A DNA stretch of 64,000 bases from JADCCX01 sp031431475. Lineage in GTDB: Bacteria; Pseudomonadota; Alphaproteobacteria; Rhizobiales; Beijerinckiaceae. The stretch covers positions 186,001 through 250,000 of the forward strand of contig JANPDL010000018.1 in assembly GCA_031431475.1 (NCBI GenBank), given 5' to 3'. Both the position numbers and the translations under genes were made by a program. The notes under the pieces are model-generated. The model was given only the letters and a program-made list of their open reading frames with translations. It did not search any database and was not told the DNA's origin. Shown in pieces: positions 27,517 through 35,766 of this stretch. Numbering within the stretch: position 1 is the first letter of the stretch; every line of letters starts with the position of its first letter.

Positions 27517-28305
27517 ATGCCTTACGTTGATACCCACGCCCATATCTTCCTGCAATCCTTGCCGATGGTGGCGGGCCGCCGCTACACGCCCGGATATGAT
27601 TGCCGGGCCGAGGATTATCTGGCCGAACTGTCGCGCAATGACATCGGCTTTGGCGTTCTGGTGCAGCCTTCGTTTCTGGGTACTGACAACAGCTACATGC
27701 TGAAAGCGCTGGATCGCTATCCGGATCGTTTGCGCGGCATCGCTGTTGTTGCACCTGATGTATCGGATCAGGAACTGGAAACCATGGATGCCATGGGGGT
27801 TGTTGGAATTCGCTTCAACATGATCGGCAAGGCCATTGCCGAGCTTGCTACACCGGATGTTCAGGTTTTGCTCAGTCGCATCCAGAGGCTAGGCTGGCAG
27901 GTGGAGGTGCAGGCGCGCAGTGTCGACCTGCCGTCGGTGTTCGAATCCATGCGCCCGTTTCGAGGGCCACTGGTGATCGACCATTTCGGCCTACCCGATC
28001 CCCTGATCGGCGTACGTGATCCCGGCTTTCGCGCCTTGCTGGCTGAAGGCACGAGCGGTCGTGTCTATGTGAAGATGTCGGCGGGATATCGTTGCGGCCA
28101 CATGGATGTCGGCACCAGCGCCGGGGCGTTGCTGGCAGTGCTCGGCCCCCGACGCCTCGTCTGGGGCAGCGACTGGCCATTCACCCAGTTCGAGGCAGGC
28201 CGGACTTATGAAAAGATGATGGCGGATATCCGGAACTGGGTGCCGGATCGGTATAGCCGGGATGTGATGGATGCGACAGCGATGGAGTTGTTCCGGTTTG
28301 GGTGA
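27517..28305 (+). CDS. amidohydrolase of the dicarboxylate-lactonase group (COG3618-like)
   Basis: TIM-barrel hydrolase of 262 residues. DTHAHIF at the N-terminus is the HxH motif, VIDHFGLP holds the next histidine and VWGSDWPFTQFE the aspartate; this last block is typical of 2-pyrone-4,6-dicarboxylate lactonase relatives. The enzyme probably opens a lactone carrying carboxylates. It is divergent from tctCBA, which imports such acids, so the two may serve one compound. The exact substrate is not readable from the sequence. Confidence 0.8.
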   Translation: MPYVDTHAHIFLQSLPMVAGRRYTPGYDCRAEDYLAELSRNDIGFGVLVQPSFLGTDNSYMLKALDRYPDRLRGIAVVAPDVSDQELETMDAMGVVGIRFNMIGKAIAELATPDVQVLLSRIQRLGWQVEVQARSVDLPSVFESMRPFRGPLVIDHFGLPDPLIGVRDPGFRALLAEGTSGRVYVKMSAGYRCGHMDVGTSAGALLAVLGPRRLVWGSDWPFTQFEAGRTYEKMMADIRNWVPDRYSRDVMDATAMELFRFG

Positions 28306-28372
28306 GAGTGGGCTTGTTTTCGGAACCTTCCTGTCTTGCCATCCACCCGGTTTTCCCGTATCTCACCCTTGC

Positions 28373-28514
28373 CTGAAGCGGAGCTATCCGCCTCAGTCAA
28401 TCACCGTGGAAGGGGGATGCATTTCGGTTAGCCGCTGATGTGCACATAACCCGCACCACGATCTTCAACCGGCGATCCACTGCGCGACAGGTTTTCTGCA
28501 CCCGGATTTCCGGG
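28373..28514 (+). promoter_or_regulatory. structured leader upstream of rplK
   Basis: The 255 bases before rplK contain a nine-pair hairpin with one mismatch (CTGA-A-GCGGA-GCTA-TCCGC-C-TCAG at 28373-28396), a purine block GTGGAAGGGGG whose CGTGG can pair with CCACG about 50 bases later, and CCCGGA-TT-TCCGGG at 28501-28514. From memory the GTGGAAGGGGG...CCGCACCACG arrangement resembles rplK leaders of other Hyphomicrobiales. It may be the promoter-proximal leader through which L1 controls rplK-rplA. Confidence 0.4.
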
Positions 28515-28560
28515 AAAAGAAGCTGTTGATGCGCCTTTCGCCATCCAAAGGAGACAGGCA

Positions 28561-28989
28561 ATGGCCAAGAAAATTTCTGGCTACGTCAAGCTGCAGGTTC
28601 CGGCAGGCGCCGCGAACCCGGCCCCGCCCATCGGTCCGGCTCTCGGACAGCGGGGCCTCAACATCATGGAATTCTGCAAGGCCTTCAATGCGAAGACCGC
28701 GCAGATGGAGAAGGGCACCCCGATCCCGGTCGTCATCACGGCGTATCAGGACCGTTCGTTCACCTTCGAGATGAAGCTTCCCCCGGTGTCGTTCTGGCTG
28801 AAGAAGGCGGCCGTCATCGCTAAGGGCCACACAACCACGGGTCGTGGTTTCGTTGGCAAGATCACGGCAGCGCAAATCCGCGAGATCGCGGAAAAGAAAC
28901 TTCCTGATCTGAACTGCGACTCGGTGGATGCCGCAGCCGCGATGGTGACTGGCTCGGCCCGCTCCATGGGCCTGGAAGTGGTGGGTTAA
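28561..28989 (+). CDS. rplK: 50S ribosomal protein L11
   Basis: L11 binds the GTPase-associated region of 23S rRNA. The 142-residue protein has the N-terminal KISGYVKLQVPAGAANPAPPIGPALGQRGLNIMEFCKAFN with the proline-rich hinge, and the C-terminal rRNA-binding domain ending ARSMGLEVVG. The ATG follows AAAGGAGA. It is followed at four bases by rplA but is separated from nusG by about 6.5 kb. Confidence 0.98.
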   Translation: MAKKISGYVKLQVPAGAANPAPPIGPALGQRGLNIMEFCKAFNAKTAQMEKGTPIPVVITAYQDRSFTFEMKLPPVSFWLKKAAVIAKGHTTTGRGFVGKITAAQIREIAEKKLPDLNCDSVDAAAAMVTGSARSMGLEVVG

Positions 28990-28993
28990 GAAC

Positions 28994-29683
<690 letters not shown>

Positions 29684-29701
29684 TCTGTGCAGATAATACT
29701 G

Positions 29702-29732
29702 AAAAAGCCCTCGGGAAACCGGGGGCTTTTTT
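29702..29732 (+). terminator. intrinsic terminator after rplA
   Basis: A strong stem, AAAAAGCCCTCGG against CCGGGGGCTTTTTT around a GAAA tetraloop, with a continuing T run, begins 18 bases after the rplA stop. It ends the rplK-rplA transcript. Confidence 0.9.
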
Positions 29733-29813
29733 GTTTGTGAAAACCTGCATCTGGCCTTTGATCAGGCGGGTAAGGGATCAGGTGGGCAAGAGATCAGGTA
29801 GGCATGTCGTCTC

Positions 29814-30824
29814 TCATGAGCACATGGTGGATGACCGCCGTTTGATCAATTCGATGGGCAGTGTGGTCTGAACCCGTGCACTTTCACCCCTGATTTCCGC
29901 CAGCAGTATCGCTGCAGCTGTCTGGCCGATGCGTGATGTGGGGATATGAACCGTGGTCAATGCGGGCGTCATGTTAGCCGCCATGTCGATATCGTCGATG
30001 CCAACGACCGAGAAGGTATCCGGCACGGCTATCCCACGTGACTGCGCTTCCTGAATGCATCCGATGGCGAAGAGATCGATGCCGCCGATTACTGCTGTCG
30101 GCCTGTCGCCCAGATCCAGCAATCTGGCACAGCCCGCGCGCCCTCCTGCCATCGTCAGTTCCTGCTCGCTCACCAGACTGTCCAGCAAGGCAAGGCCTGC
30201 ATGGCGCATGGCATTGCGCGCGCCGTTCAGGCGGCCCCGCTGTCGGTCATTGAACGGCAAATGGCCGACAATCATGCCTATCCGTTTGTGTCCAAGTCCG
30301 ATCAGATGCTCGGCAGCCATCTGGCCCGCCAGTTCATTGTCCACCGTGACAGAGGCAAACTCAGGTGTTCCAACCCATGTCAGCACAACGGGCAGGCCGC
30401 CGGAGCGCAGCAGCATCGCCGCTTCCCGCGTGCGCTCAGCACCGACCAGCATAAGACCGTCTACCCCGCGTGCGAGCAATGTGCGAATCGCTTCGGTTTC
30501 CGCTGCCGGGCTCATTTCGTGTGACGCTACGAGTAATTGATAGCCTTCCCGCGACAGCGCAAGCTGCATGGATTGCAGCACGCGCGCAAAAATTGTGCTG
30601 TCCAGCGTCGGAACGATGGCACCAATGGTCATTGTTTTGCCAGATGCCAACGCACGCGCCATGCCGTCTGGTCGGTAGCCCAGCTTGTGAGCGCTGCCTT
30701 GCACCCGGTTCAATGTGTCCGCAGACAGCAGTTCTGGTTGCGTCATGGCGCGTGAGACGGTGGCGGGAGAAACGCCCGCGTCCCGGGCCACATCGACAAG
30801 CCGTGCTTTCTTTCTAAGAGCCAT
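29814..30824 (-). CDS. LacI-family transcriptional regulator
   Basis: A 336-residue repressor with the N-terminal helix-turn-helix LVDVARDAGVSPATVSRAM, the hinge YRPDGMARALASGKT, then a periplasmic-binding-like effector domain (IGAIVPTLDSTIFARVLQSM...). It is divergent from the transport and dehydrogenase operon that starts at 30994, and two palindromic sites lie in the shared 170-base region: one nine bases before this gene's start and one just upstream of the operon. It most likely represses both and is released by a small sugar- or polyol-like ligand. The ATG at 30824 is the family start. Confidence 0.93.
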   Translation of the reverse strand: MALRKKARLVDVARDAGVSPATVSRAMTQPELLSADTLNRVQGSAHKLGYRPDGMARALASGKTMTIGAIVPTLDSTIFARVLQSMQLALSREGYQLLVASHEMSPAAETEAIRTLLARGVDGLMLVGAERTREAAMLLRSGGLPVVLTWVGTPEFASVTVDNELAGQMAAEHLIGLGHKRIGMIVGHLPFNDRQRGRLNGARNAMRHAGLALLDSLVSEQELTMAGGRAGCARLLDLGDRPTAVIGGIDLFAIGCIQEAQSRGIAVPDTFSVVGIDDIDMAANMTPALTTVHIPTSRIGQTAAAILLAEIRGESARVQTTLPIELIKRRSSTMCS

Positions 30825-30832
30825 TGATGAAT

Positions 30833-30850
30833 TATGAAAATATTTTCATA
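30833..30850. promoter_or_regulatory. perfect 18-base palindrome beside the LacI-family gene
   Basis: TATGAAAATATTTTCATA is an exact palindrome beginning nine bases upstream of the regulator's start. It shares the half-site ATGAAA/TTTCAT with the operator at 30947-30968 but has an ATAT centre in place of GCGC. Likely used for autoregulation or looping. Confidence 0.7.
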
Positions 30851-30946
30851 GAAAGTCGAGAGATAATGGCTCGTCTCATCAGCATTTATGTCTTTTTGAT
30901 TGGTTTTCGCTTGATCACTTGACTCCCAGACGGCACTCTGGAAGTT

Positions 30947-30968
30947 TGAATGAAAGCGCTATCATTCA
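30947..30968. promoter_or_regulatory. LacI-type operator upstream of the ABC/dehydrogenase operon
   Basis: A 22-base near-palindrome with one mismatched pair; its core AATGAAAGCGCTATCATT fits the LacI-family consensus with a central GCGC (TGAAAGCGCTTTCA type). It ends 25 bases before the first permease start, where repressor binding would block transcription or early elongation. Confidence 0.8.
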
Positions 30969-30993
30969 TGAAGTGCAGGGGAGGGAGCCACCG

Positions 30994-31770
30994 ATGATCG
31001 GGCGTCGCGGCTGGATCGGCCTGGGAACTGTCATGGCGCTTCTGGCGTTATGGTTCCTGCTGACGACCCTGACTGGCCTTGTCACAGGTGCTCGGTTCCC
31101 GTCGCCGGCGGAATTCTGGTTGTCACTGACCCAGATATCGGGCCGGGGGTATGCGGGTGGCCAATTATTTTCCCACGCGCTGCACAGTCTCAAGCTTGTG
31201 ATTATGGGCTTTACAGTTGCAATCGCCACCGGAGTCCCGCTTGGCCTGTGGATGGGCTGGAACCGCAAAGTGGAAGCTGCGATCAATCCGGTGTTTCTCG
31301 TGATCCGACCAATCCCGCCGCTCGCATGGATTCCTTTGGCAATCCTGTGGCTCGGCCTCGGTGATGCCGCCAAGATCATGGTGATCTGGTTTTCGGCCTT
31401 CGTCCCTTCAGTGATCAATACATTTGCGGGCGTCCGCAACATCGACCGCCCCATGATCGAGGCAGCAAGTATGCTGGGTACGCCGCGCTGGCGCATGGTC
31501 ACGGAGGTCATCGCGCCCGCTGCATCGCCCCTGATTTTCACCGGCCTGCGGCTCTCTCTACAAGCGAGCTGGACGACGCTGGTTGCCGCAGAGTTGGTGG
31601 GAGCGCTGGTTGGCGTTGGCTTCGTGCTGAACATGGCGCAGCAGGACATTTATCCCGGCATGATCCTCGTGGGAATGGTTACAGTCGGCATTCTGGGCTG
31701 GGCAACAACACTTGTGCTGAGTGCAGCGGAACGCCGCGCCCTGGCCTGGAATATCGCGGCGCGGGATTGA
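30994..31770 (+). CDS. SsuC-type ABC transporter permease (first)
   Basis: Inner-membrane permease of 258 residues with six helices, of the nitrate/sulfonate/taurine (SsuC/TauC) group. The EAA loop reads EAASMLGTPRWRMVTEVIAPAASPLIFTGLRL near residue 165. The ATG at 30994 follows GGGGAGGGAG; the longer frame would put the LacI operator inside the gene. First gene of the operon. With the second permease it probably forms a heterodimer, which is unusual since most Ssu-type systems use one permease gene. Confidence 0.88.
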   Translation: MIGRRGWIGLGTVMALLALWFLLTTLTGLVTGARFPSPAEFWLSLTQISGRGYAGGQLFSHALHSLKLVIMGFTVAIATGVPLGLWMGWNRKVEAAINPVFLVIRPIPPLAWIPLAILWLGLGDAAKIMVIWFSAFVPSVINTFAGVRNIDRPMIEAASMLGTPRWRMVTEVIAPAASPLIFTGLRLSLQASWTTLVAAELVGALVGVGFVLNMAQQDIYPGMILVGMVTVGILGWATTLVLSAAERRALAWNIAARD

Positions 31771-31774
31771 AGCC

Positions 31775-32563
31775 ATGAACAGCGCGCCACTCACATTTCG
31801 CGAAACGATAGCCTGGGGCATTCTGGGCGTTGTGGTTTTTCTCGGGATATGGACGCTTCTCAGTGCTTTTGGAATCGTTCCCAGGCAGTTTCTCCCTACG
31901 CCGCTTGATGTCGCGACACGGTTTGTCACGCTTCTGACATCGCCCTTTGCCGGTGCTACGCTGCCGCAACATCTGGCATCCAGCTTTCAGCGCTATGCAT
32001 ATGGTGTGTTGCTGGCAGCAATCATTGGCGTGCCACTTGGACTGCTGATGGGCTGGTTCCGGCTGCTTGATGACATCGTGACGCCAATCTTCGATGGTCT
32101 GCGTTTCATCGCGCCGATCGCTTGGGTACCGTTCGCCGCACTCTGGTTCGGTACGGGCATCGGTGGCCCCATCATGATCATCTTCGCAGGCGCATTCCCG
32201 CCGTGTCTGATCAACGCCTATCGCGGCGCGAGGTTCGTCGAACCACGCCTGATCGAGGCGGCGCGGATGCTGGGAACCAGCAACACACGCACGATCATGG
32301 AAATCCTTCTGCCTGCTGCAGTGCCGTCCATCGTTGCAGGTCTGCGTGTTTCTGCTGGTCTTGGCTGGCAATCTCTGGTGGGTGCCGAGTTGATTGTTGC
32401 AGCAGCTGGTGTCGGCTTCATGATGGTGCAGGCGCAAGGCAATGTGCAGACCGCCACAGTGATGACCGGTATGGTCGCCATCGGGATTGTCGGGATGCTG
32501 ATTGATATCCTGCTCCGGCAGGGTGAATCATGGTTGCGCCGTCGGCGCGGCCTTGAGGCTTGA
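31775..32563 (+). CDS. SsuC-type ABC transporter permease (second)
   Basis: A 262-residue permease, paralogous to the preceding one, with about six helices and the EAA loop EAARMLGTSNTRTIMEILLPAAVPSIVAGLRV. The N-terminus (FRETIAWGILGVVVFLGIW) is a first membrane helix. The ATG at 31775 comes four bases after the first permease stop. Confidence 0.88.
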   Translation: MNSAPLTFRETIAWGILGVVVFLGIWTLLSAFGIVPRQFLPTPLDVATRFVTLLTSPFAGATLPQHLASSFQRYAYGVLLAAIIGVPLGLLMGWFRLLDDIVTPIFDGLRFIAPIAWVPFAALWFGTGIGGPIMIIFAGAFPPCLINAYRGARFVEPRLIEAARMLGTSNTRTIMEILLPAAVPSIVAGLRVSAGLGWQSLVGAELIVAAAGVGFMMVQAQGNVQTATVMTGMVAIGIVGMLIDILLRQGESWLRRRRGLEA

Positions 32564-32575
32564 GGGAGCGATACG

Positions 32576-33373
32576 ATGGGCTCAATCCTGTTCAAGAACG
32601 TCGACAAGGTCTTCGGGAATCCGGCGGCTGGCGTGAAGGCGCTCGACAACATCAATCTCGAGATCGCCGACAGGGAATTCGTGGCCATTGTTGGCCCATC
32701 TGGCTGTGGCAAGACGACCTGCCTGCGCATGGTAGCTGGGTTCGAAGCCGCGACCGCCGGAATCATCAGCGTCAGTGGCAAGACCGTCACGGAACCCGGC
32801 CCGGACCGCGCGGTGGTGTTCCAGCAATTCGCGCTGTTTCCGTGGAAAACCGTGCGCGAGAACATCGATCTTGGCCTGCGCAACAAGAACCTGCCGCAGG
32901 CGGAGCGTGATGGCCTGATCGCGGACGTGCTCAAGCTGATGAACCTGGAAAGCCATGCCAACGCGTTCCCGCATCAGCTTTCCGGCGGTATGCAGCAACG
33001 TGTGGCCATTGCGAGAGCCTATGTCCTTGATCCGGACGTTCTGCTGATGGACGAACCATTCGGCGCGCTGGATGCGCAGACCCGCGTTGTGATGCAGGAG
33101 GAACTGGTCCGTTTAGCGCGCGTCAATCCACGCACTGTGCTGTTTATCACCCACGCGGTGGAAGAGGCAGTCTATCTCGCTGACCGTGTGGCGGTAATGA
33201 CCCGGCGACCGGGACGCATCAAGGAAATCCTCGATATCCGCTCCATCAGGCAGAGCGAGAACTGGGACAAGCATCAGAAGATCGAGGATGTGATGGATCT
33301 CGAATCCTTCGTTCACCTGCGCACACAGATATGGAAGTCGCTGCGCGAAGAGAAAGGATCGCAGGGCGTCTGA
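32576..33373 (+). CDS. SsuB-type ABC transporter ATPase
   Basis: A 265-residue ATPase that powers the two permeases. Walker A is GPSGCGKTTC near residue 42, the Q loop lies in VFQQFALFPWKTV, the signature is LSGGMQQRVAIARA, Walker B is VLLMDEPFGALD and the switch histidine is in FITHAVEEA. The family handles sulfonates, nitrate, taurine and related small anions. The start follows GAGGGAG at good spacing. Confidence 0.92.
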   Translation: MGSILFKNVDKVFGNPAAGVKALDNINLEIADREFVAIVGPSGCGKTTCLRMVAGFEAATAGIISVSGKTVTEPGPDRAVVFQQFALFPWKTVRENIDLGLRNKNLPQAERDGLIADVLKLMNLESHANAFPHQLSGGMQQRVAIARAYVLDPDVLLMDEPFGALDAQTRVVMQEELVRLARVNPRTVLFITHAVEEAVYLADRVAVMTRRPGRIKEILDIRSIRQSENWDKHQKIEDVMDLESFVHLRTQIWKSLREEKGSQGV

Positions 33374-33374
33374 G

Positions 33375-34631
33375 ATGGCACCTCTCCAGCACCTCACCCG
33401 TGACCTCACGGAGCCGGAACCCATCCCGGAATCCGGAATTGCACGCGCCGTCGAATTGATGCGCTCGGGACGGCTGTTTCGCTACGGTGAGATGGGCGCG
33501 GACCAATTGGATGTCTCGCTTCTGGAACAGGAATTCGCAGCTTTCGTCGGGCGCAAATATTGCGTGGCCGTCAACTCCGGCGGTGGTGCACTGTTTTTGG
33601 CGCTGAAAGTGGCTGGCGTGTTGCCCGGCGACCCGGTGCTGGTCAACGGCTTTACCCTCGCGCCGGTACCAGGGGCGATCCTCCATGCCGCTGCAAAGCC
33701 GGTCATTGTCGAAATCAACAAGGATTACGTGATCGATCCGGAGGATCTGCGTGCCAAGGCAAAGGCATTCGGTGCGCGCGTTCTGATGCTGTCTCACATG
33801 CGTGGGCATCTGGCCGACATGGATGCCGTCAGCGCAATCTGTAAAGAGCTTGGGCTTACGCTGATCGAGGATTGTGCCCATGCGATGTGCGCCTCGTGGA
33901 AAGGCCGCGCCATTGGCACTTTCGGAGCTGCCGCTGCTTTCAGCGCCCAGACCTACAAGCATCTCAATGCAGGGGAGGGCGGCTTTCTGGTCATGGATGA
34001 TGATGCAATGGCCGCCCGCGCGATCCTGCATTCAGGAAGCTATATGCTGCATGGACAACACCTGAGTGGCCCGGGTCCGCAAGCGCTGGCCGCAGTCAGT
34101 GGTGATATTCCGAATTTCAGCATGCGCATGTCGGCGCTTTCCGCCGCAATCCTGCGCCCGCAATTGGCCGAGCTTCCAGGGCGTGTGGCGCGCTGGAACG
34201 AGATCCACAACCGGATTGCAACGGGGCTGGCGCGATCCCAGCACGTCAATGTGCCAGAGCGCGGGGGAGGGCAGGTGTTCTCCGCCACATCCGTGCAGTT
34301 CTCGGTGTTGGGGTTCAGCGATACCGAAATGCACACGTTCCTGAAGCTCGCGAAGGAGCGCGGCCTGCCAATCAAGTGGTTTGGGGCCGCTCAACAGGTC
34401 GGCTTCACCAGCGCTCCCCGGCATTGGCGCTACGCTGGCGATCAGGGTTCGCTCCGCGCCACCCACGAGGTGCTGGCAACACTTTGCGATATCCGGACGC
34501 CCATTTCGCTCACCGTGGAGGAATGCGACCTCATCGCGCAGATCGTCCGGGAGTCCATCGAAACCGTCGTCTCCACACAGGTTGAGACAGGTGCAATCGG
34601 GCATAAAATGCCCGCCAGAATACTATCGTGA
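33375..34631 (+). CDS. DegT/DnrJ/EryC1-type PLP aminotransferase
   Basis: A 418-residue fold-type I protein of the DegT/StrS group, which transfers amino groups to or from keto-sugars and relatives. AVNSGGGALFLAL binds phosphate, LIEDCAHAM carries the aspartate that contacts the pyridine nitrogen, and SAQTYKHLNAGEGGFL holds the PLP lysine and the GEGG turn, so it is probably catalytic. Its place between an importer ATPase and its binding protein is odd for an antibiotic-sugar enzyme and suggests catabolic deamination of the imported compound. It overlaps the weaker upstream start of the next gene. Confidence 0.82.
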   Translation: MAPLQHLTRDLTEPEPIPESGIARAVELMRSGRLFRYGEMGADQLDVSLLEQEFAAFVGRKYCVAVNSGGGALFLALKVAGVLPGDPVLVNGFTLAPVPGAILHAAAKPVIVEINKDYVIDPEDLRAKAKAFGARVLMLSHMRGHLADMDAVSAICKELGLTLIEDCAHAMCASWKGRAIGTFGAAAAFSAQTYKHLNAGEGGFLVMDDDAMAARAILHSGSYMLHGQHLSGPGPQALAAVSGDIPNFSMRMSALSAAILRPQLAELPGRVARWNEIHNRIATGLARSQHVNVPERGGGQVFSATSVQFSVLGFSDTEMHTFLKLAKERGLPIKWFGAAQQVGFTSAPRHWRYAGDQGSLRATHEVLATLCDIRTPISLTVEECDLIAQIVRESIETVVSTQVETGAIGHKMPARILS

Positions 34632-34651
34632 CAACCAAGGGAGAAAGAACC

Positions 34652-35701
34652 ATGAAACGACTTCTTGCAGGCCTTTTGCTGGCCACGGCGCTCGTTGGCG
34701 CGCAGCCATCCACAGTTCAGGCGCAAACACCCATCGGCGTCAGCTATCAGCCTTCGCTCTATTGGGCGCTGCCGTTTCACTACGCCAATGTGAAGGGCTG
34801 GTGGAAGGATGTGGGCCTGACCCCCAATTTCACCACATTTCCAGCCGGTGCACCGCAGATCGCGGCGGCTCCATCGAAATCCTGGGATGTCGGCGGAACC
34901 GGCTCTGTGCCTGCTGTTCTCGGTGCCGTGCGTTTCAATATCCTGACCATCGGCATCACCAACGATGAATCCAAGACCAATGCGATGATGGTGCGCGGTG
35001 ATAAGTTCGACGCGATCAAGGCTAACCCTGCTTCGCTCAAGGGCCAGCGTCTGCTGCTGACCACCAATTCAACCGTCGATTACGCCTCGCGCAAATGCCT
35101 TGTGAAGATGGGTTTGGCCGCCAATGACATGCAGTTTGTCAATCTGGGACAGGCACAGATCATCACCGCGTTGACCTCGAACAACGGTGATATCGCCGGA
35201 GTCTGGGCTCCCAATACCTACACGCTTGAGGAAAAAGCCGGGGCGAAATATCTCTGCTCCGGCGGCGATGCGGATGCAACCGTGCCCGGTGCCCTGATCG
35301 TGCGCGGTGACTTCGCCAAGGAAAAGCCGGAGGATGTGGCCAAGTTCCTGGCGGTGTTTCTGCGCGGCTGGTCATGGGCCAATGCCAATCCGGCTGAAGC
35401 CCGCACACTGGCGCTCGATTTCTACAAGCAGGGCGGTCTTGAGGTTTCAGCCCGTGCCATGGATCAGGAATTTGCCCTGCGCCCGACCTTTGGGCTTGAT
35501 GCCCAGCTGAAGATCATGGCGCGTGCGGCTTCAGGCTCTACAGTCGATGGTTGGTTCAGCGAGATCGGCAAGTTCGTCACCGATGTCGGTACGATTCCCG
35601 CCAATCCCGATCCCAAGAGCTACATTTCGGATGAATTCCTGAAGCGCGTTGCAGCCGATGCGAAGTTGCGGGCTTTTGCGACCGAATTCGACAAGAAGTG
35701 A
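34652..35701 (+). CDS. SsuA/NMT1-type periplasmic substrate-binding protein
   Basis: Exported protein of 349 residues. The signal peptide MKRLLAGLLLATALVGA... ends near VQAQ and the mature part begins TPIGVSYQPSLYWALPFHYANVKGWWKDVGL, the NMT1/SsuA fold start. GTGSVPAVLGA and VWAPNTYTLEEKAGAKYLCSGGDA follow. The ATG at 34652 after GGGAG is preferred to an upstream GTG. The binding pocket cannot be read to a ligand. Unlike most such clusters the binding-protein gene stands after the aminotransferase gene and not at the front. Confidence 0.87.
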   Translation: MKRLLAGLLLATALVGAQPSTVQAQTPIGVSYQPSLYWALPFHYANVKGWWKDVGLTPNFTTFPAGAPQIAAAPSKSWDVGGTGSVPAVLGAVRFNILTIGITNDESKTNAMMVRGDKFDAIKANPASLKGQRLLLTTNSTVDYASRKCLVKMGLAANDMQFVNLGQAQIITALTSNNGDIAGVWAPNTYTLEEKAGAKYLCSGGDADATVPGALIVRGDFAKEKPEDVAKFLAVFLRGWSWANANPAEARTLALDFYKQGGLEVSARAMDQEFALRPTFGLDAQLKIMARAASGSTVDGWFSEIGKFVTDVGTIPANPDPKSYISDEFLKRVAADAKLRAFATEFDKK

Positions 35702-35766
35702 CATCGCGCGCTGCGGGCCAGATTGGTCCGCAGCGCATCTTTTCTGACCTGCCCGAGGATGAATCC

